Assembly: GCF_947499065.1 (NCBI RefSeq)
Contig: NZ_CANMMT010000001.1
Span: forward strand, 620,001-684,000
Source of the DNA: an uncultured Tenacibaculum sp.
GTDB taxonomy: Bacteria > Bacteroidota > Bacteroidia > Flavobacteriales > Flavobacteriaceae
Reading direction: 5' to 3'
Length of the DNA: 64,000 nt
Each line of letters begins with the position of its first letter. Position 1 is the first letter of the stretch. Of the stretch, positions 19,201 to 25,871 are shown in pieces. Below the pieces are notes generated by a model. That model searched no databases. It was not told where the DNA came from and saw nothing but the letters and a program-made list of their open reading frames with translations. Made by a program: the position numbers and the translations under genes.

Positions 19201-19539
19201 GATTCAAATGGAAAAGCTAAGCAAGCTTTAAAAGAAATGGAGCAGTTAGAAAATGAAATTTTAGAAAAAGGTTTTACGCAACAAAGCATTAATAGAATGC
19301 AACGATTAAACTATGAATTACTAAAATTAGATAAAGCTACCTTTGAACAGAATCGTGATAAGAAACGAAAATCAAACACCAACTTACAAGAATTTAATAA
19401 TAATTCAACTAAAGAATTAAAATTCAAAAAGCTGTTTTATAACCAAACAGAGATATTAAACAGACAATCACTACCTTTGCGCCAAAATTATAAAAAGAAG
19501 GTTCAAGAGTATTTTAGCCTTCCTAAAAAAGAAAAGTAA
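16237..19539 (+). CDS. DUF4175-type large membrane coiled-coil protein
   Basis: 1100 residues. Two transmembrane helices lie near residues 24-46 and 53-77 and a third near 152-168, followed by an Ig-like beta region (about 190-480). A very long charged coiled coil runs from about 490 to 780, with runs such as KKRIEELKKLEKQQKLLDEL. Another helical part follows (LRQVLENLITFSFDQERLM), then a Lys/Gly-rich low-complexity stretch (about 905-960) and a helical tail. This matches the DUF4175 proteins found upstream of ybeY-mnmG in many Bacteroidota; from memory the order is conserved. Biochemical role unknown; an envelope or secretion role is a guess. Confidence 0.8.
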   Translation: MEKFNIIEQKLLQFSKKYYTNELIRGSILFVSLGLIYLFFTLFIEYFLWLKPNARTILFWLFIAVELFLFFRFICFPIFKITGLQKGISFEDASKIIGNHFPEVKDKLLNVLQLKENSDNSDLLLASIEQKSGVLQPISFNKAIDFKKNKKYLKYALIPLLIWGFTFLTGTTSKLSQSFNRMVNHSVAYTPPAPFYFNLTSKDLNVIKGKDITVYIQATGEVIPQEAKIHFNNQQYYLENEGNGLFSYTFVEVQEAINFYTSANGIESNTFNLSVINTPSIQNISLNLKYPAYTKKKNETIENTGNINVPQGTIVQWKVKTTETDTVSLLLNQKRFNFSKENSDLFQLNKQLKESINYQITTTNKNLKDYEQLQFSIDVTKDEFPTINVNSNIDSISRGNAQFVGQISDDYGFKKLELVYYDKNNISESKNTLININKNNIQTFFFEFPNKLDLKEGVNYEMYFQVFDNDIINGSKKAVSRKFSYRQKTSNEIENELLQEQRNYIQNLENSLSKQEKSKKELEKIQFDLQNKKNINWNDQKKIKNLIKRQDQYKEMMQRQAQKLQENFSEKKEKNETLQEKKEDLKKRIEELKKLEKQQKLLDELKKLAEKLNKEDLIKKTKELAEQNKQQEKSLERILEMTKRYYVEQKMQKVADDIKDLAKKQEELNKKEATKEEQNKINKEFQKIKKDLNELKKDNNKLKAPMKLPSLEKPSEEIQKELNNADKKLDSGKQQEAKENQKKAAKKMKEMSQKMQDSMQQMSADMEQENMEGLRQVLENLITFSFDQERLMNIFSSTNSSHPNFGKNLQKQHLLKTYFEHIDDSLFVLSMKSPKISSKVQDQLALAHYNLDQSLENFADNKFRNGISNQRYVMTSANTLADMLSNALDAMQNPLPSSGKGKGKGKSFSLPDIIQKQNELMEKMKNGMKKKNQGKPKDGKDGKKGGDKGKKEGKKGEQGEGLDGELYQIYKEQSELRQQLENAIKEGKDSNGKAKQALKEMEQLENEILEKGFTQQSINRMQRLNYELLKLDKATFEQNRDKKRKSNTNLQEFNNNSTKELKFKKLFYNQTEILNRQSLPLRQNYKKKVQEYFSLPKKEK

Positions 19540-19630
19540 TAGAGTCAATTTAGTATTTAAAACAATACTTTTTATTTATTAAATTGATTTGTTACTTAAT
19601 TAATAAATTAATTATCCTGATAAATAAAGA

Positions 19631-20047
19631 ATGATTGACTTTAATTACGAAACCAATTTTCAGTTAGAAAACGAAGAAAAAACTTCTAAATGGATTCAGA
19701 GCTGCATAGAAGAAGAAGGCTTTGAATTAGGCGAAGTAAACTATATATTTTGTGACGATTCTTATTTACACAAAATAAACGTTGAGTTTTTACAACACGA
19801 TACTTTTACTGATATAATTAGTTTCGACTACACACTTGGTAAATTAGTTGGTGGAGATATTTTTATCTCAGTAGAACGCGTAAAAGAAAACGCTGACTTA
19901 TTTAAAACTTCTTTTGAAAACGAATTACACCGAGTAATTATTCATGGTATTTTGCACTACATGAAATACAAGGATAAAACAGAAGAAGAGAAAGAAATTA
20001 TGCGAAATAAAGAAAACGACTGTTTAAAGAAATTAGAAAATAATTAA
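19631..20047 (+). CDS. ybeY: Endoribonuclease YbeY
   Basis: Single-strand RNase for 16S rRNA 3'-end maturation and ribosome quality control, 138 residues. The family core INVEFLQHDTFTDIISF and the metal motif ELHRVIIHGILHYMKYKDK are present. The first two zinc-ligand histidines of HGxLHxxxxxxH are visible, but the third is replaced by the KYKDKTEEE segment. I recall a similar D-containing version in other Bacteroidota enzymes, so this is probably lineage-specific and not a defect. It lies between the DUF4175 gene and mnmG and is likely co-transcribed with both. Confidence 0.92.
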   Translation: MIDFNYETNFQLENEEKTSKWIQSCIEEEGFELGEVNYIFCDDSYLHKINVEFLQHDTFTDIISFDYTLGKLVGGDIFISVERVKENADLFKTSFENELHRVIIHGILHYMKYKDKTEEEKEIMRNKENDCLKKLENN

Positions 20048-20051
20048 AACC

Positions 20052-20065
20052 GTTCCACGTGGAAC
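20052..20065. other. parS-like palindrome GTTCCACGTGGAAC
   Basis: A perfect 14-bp palindrome in the 28-bp gap between ybeY and mnmG. Its GTTnCACGTGnAAC core is the ParB-binding consensus. It has no T-run after it and is in an operon interior, so a terminator is unlikely. Confidence 0.7.
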
Positions 20066-20075
20066 TGAATATAAA

Positions 20076-21953
20076 ATGAGTTTATTTAATACAACATACG
20101 ATGTAATTGTAGTAGGAGGAGGTCATGCTGGAAGTGAAGCTGCAGCCGCAAGTGCAAACATGGGTGCACACACACTTCTAATTACAATGAACTTGCAAAA
20201 CATAGCTCAAATGAGTTGTAACCCTGCTATGGGTGGAATTGCTAAAGGACAAATAGTACGTGAGATTGATGCATTAGGAGGTTATAGCGCTATCGTAACC
20301 GACAAGACAGCTATACAATTTAAAATGCTAAATAAATCGAAAGGACCTGCTATGTGGAGTCCAAGAGCTCAATCTGATAGAATGCAATTTGCAGAGTGTT
20401 GGAGAACCATGCTAGAGCAAACTGACAATTTAGATTTCTATCAAGATTCTGTAAACGGTTTGATCTTTGAAGGAGATAAAATTGTAGGAGTAAAAACCGT
20501 ATTAGGATTACACATAAAAGCTAAAACAGTTATTGTAACAGCTGGAACTTTTTTAAACGGTTTAATTCATATAGGAGATAAAACATTTGGAGGAGGAAGA
20601 GCAGGAGAAGGTTCTTCTACAGGAATTACAGAAGATTTAGTTTCTAAAGGGTTTGAATCTGGAAGAATGAAAACTGGAACACCTCCAAGAGTTGATGGAC
20701 GATCTTTAGATTATACTAAAATGACAGAGCAGCCAGGAGATGATAATCCTGAGAAATTCTCTTATTTACCAATTACAAAAACATTAACTAAACAACGTTC
20801 TTGTTATTTAACTTATACTAACCCTAAAGTACACGATTTACTTAGAGAAGGTTTTGATCGATCTCCAATGTTTAACGGAAGAATTAAATCTACAGGACCT
20901 CGTTATTGTCCATCAGTAGAAGATAAGATTAATCGTTTTGCAGAAAAAGAGCGCCACCAAATATTCGTTGAACCGGAAGGATGGAACACAGTTGAAATAT
21001 ATGTAAACGGATTCTCAACTTCTTTACCAGAAGACATTCAAGATAAAGCCATACGATCTATCGAAGGTTTTGAGAATGTAAAATTTTTACGTTATGGTTA
21101 CGCTATAGAATACGATTATTTTCCACCAACACAATTAAAACACAATTTAGAAACTAAGTTAATTGAGAATTTATTTTTTGCAGGACAAATAAACGGAACA
21201 ACAGGATACGAAGAAGCAGCTGCACAAGGATTAATGGCAGGAGTAAATGCTGCTCTTAAAATTCAAAATAAAGAACCATTTATTTTAAAAAGAAGTGAAG
21301 CTTATATCGGAGTTTTAATTGACGATTTAATTACCAAAGGAACAGAAGAACCTTATCGTATGTTTACTTCGAGAGCTGAATACAGAACTCTTTTAAGACA
21401 AGATAATGCTGATTTACGTTTAACAGAAAAATCATTTCAATTAGGTTTAGCTTCTCAAGAGAGAATGAATAGAGTAGAAGAGAAGAGAAGAAAAACTAAA
21501 GATGTTATTAATTTCTTAGAAAACTTAAGTGTAAAGAAAGAAGAAATAAATCCAATTTTAGAAAGCAAAGGTTTAACTTTAATCAACCAATCAATGAAGC
21601 TTTTTAAAATTGCTGCGAGACCTCAATTAAGTATTAATGATTTTAAATCGATTACAAAACTTGAAAATTATTTTACAGAAGACAATATCGATTCTGAAAT
21701 TATAGAACAAGTAGAAATACATTTAAAATATTCTGGATACATAGAAAAAGAAAAAAACAATGCTGACAAATTAAATAGATTAGAAAATGTACCAATACCT
21801 TCTAAATTTGATTATAGTAAAGTAAAATCTTTATCATTCGAAGCAAGAGAAAAATTATCTAAAATACAACCTACATCAATTTCTCAAGCTAGTAGAATAA
21901 GTGGGGTATCTCCAAGTGACATATCTGTTCTATTAGTTTATATGGGTAGATAA
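20076..21953 (+). CDS. mnmG: tRNA uridine-5-carboxymethylaminomethyl modification enzyme MnmG (GidA)
   Basis: FAD-dependent enzyme that with MnmE modifies the wobble uridine (U34) of several tRNAs. 625 residues, usual length. The N-terminal FAD motif is VVGGGHAGSEAAAASANMG (about 12-30). Family blocks SCNPAMGGIAKGQIVREIDALGG, AGTFLNGLIHIG, MKTGTPPRVDGR and FTSRAEYRTLLRQDNADLRL are all present, ending with the C-terminal helical MnmE-binding part with QASRISGVSPSDISVLLVY. It follows ybeY and a parS-like site. gidA is classically near the replication origin. Confidence 0.97.
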   Translation: MSLFNTTYDVIVVGGGHAGSEAAAASANMGAHTLLITMNLQNIAQMSCNPAMGGIAKGQIVREIDALGGYSAIVTDKTAIQFKMLNKSKGPAMWSPRAQSDRMQFAECWRTMLEQTDNLDFYQDSVNGLIFEGDKIVGVKTVLGLHIKAKTVIVTAGTFLNGLIHIGDKTFGGGRAGEGSSTGITEDLVSKGFESGRMKTGTPPRVDGRSLDYTKMTEQPGDDNPEKFSYLPITKTLTKQRSCYLTYTNPKVHDLLREGFDRSPMFNGRIKSTGPRYCPSVEDKINRFAEKERHQIFVEPEGWNTVEIYVNGFSTSLPEDIQDKAIRSIEGFENVKFLRYGYAIEYDYFPPTQLKHNLETKLIENLFFAGQINGTTGYEEAAAQGLMAGVNAALKIQNKEPFILKRSEAYIGVLIDDLITKGTEEPYRMFTSRAEYRTLLRQDNADLRLTEKSFQLGLASQERMNRVEEKRRKTKDVINFLENLSVKKEEINPILESKGLTLINQSMKLFKIAARPQLSINDFKSITKLENYFTEDNIDSEIIEQVEIHLKYSGYIEKEKNNADKLNRLENVPIPSKFDYSKVKSLSFEAREKLSKIQPTSISQASRISGVSPSDISVLLVYMGR

Positions 21954-21970
21954 AATATAACTAAAAATAA

Positions 21971-21996
21971 AACGTTCCATGTGGAACGTTTTTTCT
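21971..21996. other. parS-like element GTTCCATGTGGAAC / possible mnmG terminator
   Basis: GTTCCATGTGGAAC at 21974-21987, extended to a hairpin by AAACG/CGTTT and followed by six T's on the plus strand. It could be an intrinsic terminator for mnmG. Its core is the exact reverse complement of the element at 22029-22042, and it is one of several parS-like sites nearby, so both readings stay open. Confidence 0.6.
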
Positions 21997-22028
21997 TTTT
22001 ACGTAATATTGCAAATAATTAAACTTAC

Positions 22029-22042
22029 GTTCCACATGGAAC
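22029..22042. other. parS-like element GTTCCACATGGAAC
   Basis: 14 bp, near-palindromic (only the central two bases fail), and the reverse complement of the 21974 element. It has no T-run, so it is not a terminator. It lies 21 bp upstream of the methyltransferase start. Confidence 0.6.
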
Positions 22043-22063
22043 AATATCAAAAAAATATAAAAC

Positions 22064-22921
22064 TTGAGTAATAAAAAAGAGTTGTATAAAGATTTAAAAC
22101 CTTTTTTAAATTGTATTGATTACACAGTTTCAAAAGAAAGTTACGAGGTAATGCTTAATGAAGAATATGACATGTTAGTAACTTCTCCTGTTCCTTCAAA
22201 TTTAGAAACATACTATTTAAGTGAAGAGTATATTTCACATACCGATAGCAAAAAAGGATTTATAGATAAAATATATCAGTTAGTAAAAAACTACACACTT
22301 AAGAAAAAATTAAAACTAATTAATTCATTCAATACAGAATCAAAAACAATTTTAGACGTTGGAGCAGGTACTGGAGATTTTTTAAAAGTATGTAAAGAAA
22401 ATAATTGGGAAATTAAAGGAGTAGAACCTTCAGATAAGGCTCGTAAAATTGCAGAAGAAAAATCAATTAAATTACGCGAAGAAATTACAGAAATAAAAAA
22501 TACAACTTTTGATGTAATTACTTTGTGGCATGTTTTAGAACATATTCCAAATTTAGTTGAATATACAAATCAATTAAAAAAATTATTAAAACCTAATGGT
22601 GTATTAATAATAGCTGTTCCTAATTACAAAAGTTACGATGCTAATTATTATAAAGAATTTTGGGCAGCTTATGATGTTCCAAGACACCTATGGCATTTTT
22701 CTAAAAACTCTATTCAAAAAATATTTTCTAATGTAAACATGAATATTGAAAAAATACTTCCTATGAAGTTTGATTCTTTTTATGTTTCATTGTTATCAGA
22801 AAAATACAAAAACAAAAAAAGTAAAACTGTTAAAGCATTTTTTATTGGTTTAAAATCAAATTTGAAAGCTAAAAAGAATGGAGAGTACTCATCTTTAATG
22901 TATATCATAAAAAACAAGTAA
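22064..22921 (+). CDS. Class I SAM-dependent methyltransferase (Methyltransf_23 type)
   Basis: 285 residues, start at a TTG. The N-terminal part (LVTSPVPSNLETYYLSEEYI) is the block found before the SAM fold in this group, which acts on sugars, lipids or quinone-like substrates. Motif I is ILDVGAGTGDFL (about residue 99), then IKGVEPSDKARKIA, VITLWHVLEHIPN and LKPNGVLIIAVPNY. The late block YDVPRHLWHF is also typical. Genes of this kind often follow mnmG in flavobacteria. The true substrate is unknown. Confidence 0.88.
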   Translation: MSNKKELYKDLKPFLNCIDYTVSKESYEVMLNEEYDMLVTSPVPSNLETYYLSEEYISHTDSKKGFIDKIYQLVKNYTLKKKLKLINSFNTESKTILDVGAGTGDFLKVCKENNWEIKGVEPSDKARKIAEEKSIKLREEITEIKNTTFDVITLWHVLEHIPNLVEYTNQLKKLLKPNGVLIIAVPNYKSYDANYYKEFWAAYDVPRHLWHFSKNSIQKIFSNVNMNIEKILPMKFDSFYVSLLSEKYKNKKSKTVKAFFIGLKSNLKAKKNGEYSSLMYIIKNK

Positions 22922-22989
22922 AAAACTATTTTAAATACTTTTTAACGATAGTAAATATAAATAACAATAAAACACCTTAGTTAAAAATA

Positions 22990-23025
22990 AAAACCTCTTA
23001 AAACTTATATTTTAAGAGGTTTTTT
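22990..23025. terminator. Bidirectional terminator
   Basis: 14-bp perfect arms AAAACCTCTTAAAA/TTTTAAGAGGTTTT with a 6-nt loop and T-run, between the methyltransferase and the convergent DoxX-like gene. Confidence 0.9.
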
Positions 23026-23063
23026 GATAAATTATTTTTATTATTCCTATAAAACAATAAATT

Positions 23064-23462
23064 TTAACTATTCAAAATATAAACACCAAAAATTGCAATT
23101 ATGAAGTAAACTGCTAATGTCATCGCACCTGCATAATCTTTTGCTAAACGTTGACCTATTAATAAAAATATTAAAGACAGTGCTGCTAATTCAATTCCTA
23201 ATAAAGCTAAATCTTTTGCACCTGTTGTCGCTAAGTTAAAAATTCCAACAAGCATGAAAGCACCAGCTAAAATTTCCATCACTAAAATTATAGCCAATAA
23301 AAGTGGAACTGAATTTTTAAAAGGTGAATTTTTGAAATGATCTTTTATAAAAGATACATTTCCTTTCCAATCATTTACTTTATCAATTCCAGATTGTAAA
23401 AAAGTTACAGTTAAAAAAAGTAATATTAAAATTTCTGTGGCGTGAGTTTGTATTAGATTCAT
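23064..23462 (-). CDS. DoxX-like four-helix membrane protein
   Basis: 132 residues from ATG 23462. An in-frame upstream ATG at 23480 would add only MLKINY. Four hydrophobic helices are visible: ATEILILLFLTVTFLQ, SVPLLLAIILVMEILAGAFM, LALLGIELAALSLIFLLIG and AMTLAVYFIIAIFGVYIL. SGIDKVNDW between helices 1 and 2 is the DoxX/DoxD signature region. Function in the family is poorly defined (quinone- or redox-related). It is a single gene divergent from the SPFH gene. Confidence 0.75.
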   Translation of the reverse strand: MNLIQTHATEILILLFLTVTFLQSGIDKVNDWKGNVSFIKDHFKNSPFKNSVPLLLAIILVMEILAGAFMLVGIFNLATTGAKDLALLGIELAALSLIFLLIGQRLAKDYAGAMTLAVYFIIAIFGVYILNS

Positions 23463-23589
23463 ATAATTGATTTTTAGCAAATATAATTCATCTCTCTATG
23501 TAGTTGTAACATTTTCTAAAAAATGCGTCTTATAACATATATAAGCTATATATTTAAAGAAAAAATACTAACTATTAAAAATTAAAATC

Positions 23590-24507
23590 ATGCCTATTTT
23601 CATGTATCCGGTTATATTCTTCGGAATTATAATCTTTCTTTCTTCTTTCTTTATTATAAAACAGCAAACTGCTGGTATTATAGAAAGGTTTGGTAAATTC
23701 CACAGTATCAGACACTCAGGTTTACATTTAAAGATTCCATTAGTAGATAGAATCGCTGGAAAGTTGAGTTTAAAAATTCAACAATTAGATGTTATTGTAG
23801 AAACAAAAACTTTAGATGATGTATTTGTAAAGTTAAAAGTATCTGTTCAATATAAAGTTATTAGAGATAAGGTATATGAAGCATTTTATAAGCTAGATTA
23901 TCCTCACGATCAGATTACTTCTTATGTTTTTGATGTTGTACGTGCAGAAGTTCCTAAAATGCGCTTAGATGACGTATTTGTGAAGAAAGATGATATTGCA
24001 ATTGCTGTAAAAGCTGAATTAAATGATGCAATGATGGAATATGGTTACGATATTATCAAAACTTTAGTAACAGATATTGATCCAGATGCTCAAGTTAAAG
24101 AAGCAATGAACCGTATTAATGCTGCTGAACGTGAAAAAGTTGCTGCTCAGTACGAAGGAGATGCGCAACGTATTTTAATTGTAGAAAAAGCAAAAGCTGA
24201 AGCTGAAAGTAAGCGTTTACAAGGACAAGGTATTGCAGATCAGAGACGTGAGATTGCACGTGGTTTAGAAGAGTCTGTAGAAGTTTTAAATAAAGTTGGT
24301 ATCAACAGTCAGGAAGCTTCAGCTTTAATAGTTGTAACGCAACATTATGATACTTTACAGTCAATTGGTGGTGAAACTAACAGTAACTTAATATTATTAC
24401 CTAATTCACCACAAGCAGGAAGTCAAATGTTAAACGATATGGTAGCTAGTTTTACAGCTAGTAATCAAATTGGTGAAGCCATGAAAAAAAATAAAAAATC
24501 AGAATAA
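23590..24507 (+). CDS. SPFH (stomatin/prohibitin-like) membrane protein
   Basis: 305 residues. An N-terminal transmembrane helix (about 4-25) is followed by the SPFH/band 7 domain (IIERFGKFHSIRHSGLHLKIP, then DVFVKLKVSVQYKVIRDKVYEAFYKLDYP and SYVFDVVRAEVPKMRLDDVF). A coiled-coil flotillin-like stretch is rich in A/E/K (AAEREKVAAQYEGDAQRILI). It probably forms oligomeric membrane microdomain scaffolds. The YbjQ gene starts 3 bp after its stop, so the two are one operon. Confidence 0.92.
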   Translation: MPIFMYPVIFFGIIIFLSSFFIIKQQTAGIIERFGKFHSIRHSGLHLKIPLVDRIAGKLSLKIQQLDVIVETKTLDDVFVKLKVSVQYKVIRDKVYEAFYKLDYPHDQITSYVFDVVRAEVPKMRLDDVFVKKDDIAIAVKAELNDAMMEYGYDIIKTLVTDIDPDAQVKEAMNRINAAEREKVAAQYEGDAQRILIVEKAKAEAESKRLQGQGIADQRREIARGLEESVEVLNKVGINSQEASALIVVTQHYDTLQSIGGETNSNLILLPNSPQAGSQMLNDMVASFTASNQIGEAMKKNKKSE

Positions 24508-24510
24508 ATC

Positions 24511-24828
24511 ATGATTATATCAACAACACATACTATTGAAAATAAGCCAGCTAAAGAATATTTAGGAATTGTTACTGGTGAAACAATTATTGGTGCTAAT
24601 ATTTTAAAAGATTTCTTTGCTGGTATTAGAGATATTGTTGGTGGACGTTCTGGTTCTTATGAAAAAGTTTTACGTGAAGCAAAAGACACTTCTTTAAGAG
24701 AAATGCAGGAGCGAGCACAATCTCTGGGAGCTAATGCTATAGTTGGTGTAGATTTAGACTATGAAACAGTAGGTCCAAATGGTGGGATGTTAATGGTAAC
24801 CGCCTCTGGAACAGCAATAAAGATATAA
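24511..24828 (+). CDS. YbjQ family (DUF74) protein
   Basis: 105 residues, full length for the YbjQ/DUF74 family: [15 protein letters not shown] start ([21 protein letters not shown]), then [13 protein letters not shown] and [26 protein letters not shown]. The family forms pentamers and its role is unclear; older annotations call it heavy-metal-binding. It is the second gene of the SPFH operon, and a terminator follows. Confidence 0.9.
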   Translation: MIISTTHTIENKPAKEYLGIVTGETIIGANILKDFFAGIRDIVGGRSGSYEKVLREAKDTSLREMQERAQSLGANAIVGVDLDYETVGPNGGMLMVTASGTAIKI

Positions 24829-24830
24829 AC

Positions 24831-24864
24831 AAAAAGCCGATACTTAATTGTATCGGCTTTTTTT
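24831..24864. terminator. Terminator of SPFH-ybjQ operon, shared with tatA
   Basis: AAAAAGCCGATAC/GTATCGGCTTTTT stem (13 bp) with a TTAATT loop lies between the convergent YbjQ and tatA genes. Confidence 0.92.
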
Positions 24865-24879
24865 ATATATAGAAAATTA

Positions 24880-25068
24880 TTATTTCTTTTCTTCTATTTT
24901 CTCTTCTTCATCAGTTTTAGTAGCATCTTTAAACTCTTTAATACCAGTACCTAAACCTTTCATTAGTTCTGGAATCTTCTTTCCTCCAAACATTAATAAA
25001 ACTAATGCTACTACAATTGCTATTTGCCAAGGGCCAATCATTCCTAAAAATATAGTCTGTGAAATCAT
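24880..25068 (-). CDS. tatA: Twin-arginine translocation subunit TatA/TatE
   Basis: 62 residues. One N-terminal transmembrane helix ([19 protein letters not shown]), the conserved [14 protein letters not shown] hinge, then an amphipathic helix and an acidic/lysine-rich tail. It forms the pore-type component of the Tat export system for folded proteins. tatC is not in the window. A possible client with an RR motif is the DUF1501 protein at 57.6 kb. Confidence 0.93.
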   Translation of the reverse strand: MISQTIFLGMIGPWQIAIVVALVLLMFGGKKIPELMKGLGTGIKEFKDATKTDEEEKIEEKK

Positions 25069-25102
25069 TTTATATTAAATTTTACTCAACAAAGATACAA
25101 AA

Positions 25103-25780
25103 TTAACTTCTCTGTTCTATAACACCACCAATTACTTTTTTATCTTTAAATACTTCTGGAGTTCCTTTATAAAAAATTGATCCTCCAAAAGATACTTTTG
25201 CATCTAAAGTTTCTCCTGATTGTACTTCTACTTTAGAACCAGAACCTGCTCTTACCATAGTCATATCTGTTACTTCTAATTTATATCCGTGATACATTCC
25301 TCCTAAGTCTGCATCAACAGTTTGGTTTTTAGATGTACCTGAAAGCCTTATAACAGCCCCTGAAGAGCTTTTTACCTTTAAATGCTTAACCTTAACCACC
25401 ATGTTAATAAAAGCTCCTTCTTGTGCTTTTATTTCAATTTGGGATTGTTCTATAACTTTACTTGTAATTATAGCTCCTTCATTTGCATCTATAGTTTTTA
25501 ATGTTGATGCATAATAAAGCGTAGCTTTAACTTTACCATCTGCTGTAGTTTCTGGAAATCTTAGCGATACTTTTAATGTATTTCCAGAAGTTTTAATTTT
25601 TACTTTTTCTGCTTTTTCACCTGTTATAATAATTTTAGATTCATCGCTTTTAACAAGCTTAAGATCAATACCATTATATACTTTTACTGTTATAAAATCT
25701 CCTAATTTTTTTTCAATCTTTGTTTGTGCTGATGCTAAAACGGTCATCAAAAACAAACTCAAAAATGCTATTTTTTTCAT
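25103..25780 (-). CDS. GIN-domain (DUF2807) secreted protein
   Basis: 225 residues from ATG 25780; an in-frame ATG at 25792 adds MTIK. Signal peptide KKIAFLSLFLMTVLASAQ. The rest is a right-handed beta-helix-like repeat of short strands (YNGIDLKLVKSDESKIIITG, GNTLKVSLRFP, SQIEIKAQEGAFINMVVKV, AGSGSKVEVQSGETLDAKVSFGGSIFYKG), the hallmark of the putative auto-transporter adhesin head GIN domain. It is periplasmic or surface located; function unknown. Confidence 0.85.
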   Translation of the reverse strand: MKKIAFLSLFLMTVLASAQTKIEKKLGDFITVKVYNGIDLKLVKSDESKIIITGEKAEKVKIKTSGNTLKVSLRFPETTADGKVKATLYYASTLKTIDANEGAIITSKVIEQSQIEIKAQEGAFINMVVKVKHLKVKSSSGAVIRLSGTSKNQTVDADLGGMYHGYKLEVTDMTMVRAGSGSKVEVQSGETLDAKVSFGGSIFYKGTPEVFKDKKVIGGVIEQRS

Positions 25781-25871
25781 TTTAATCGTCATTAGTTAGT
25801 TAGTATAACCAAGAATTATACCATTACTATAAAGACAAATATTAAATTTTATTGTTACAAAATGTATAAAA

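Noticed and set aside
16900..19300. Long runs of Lys/Glu codons that could be taken for simple-sequence repeats
   Set aside because: They encode the coiled coil of the DUF4175 protein; no exact tandem unit was seen.
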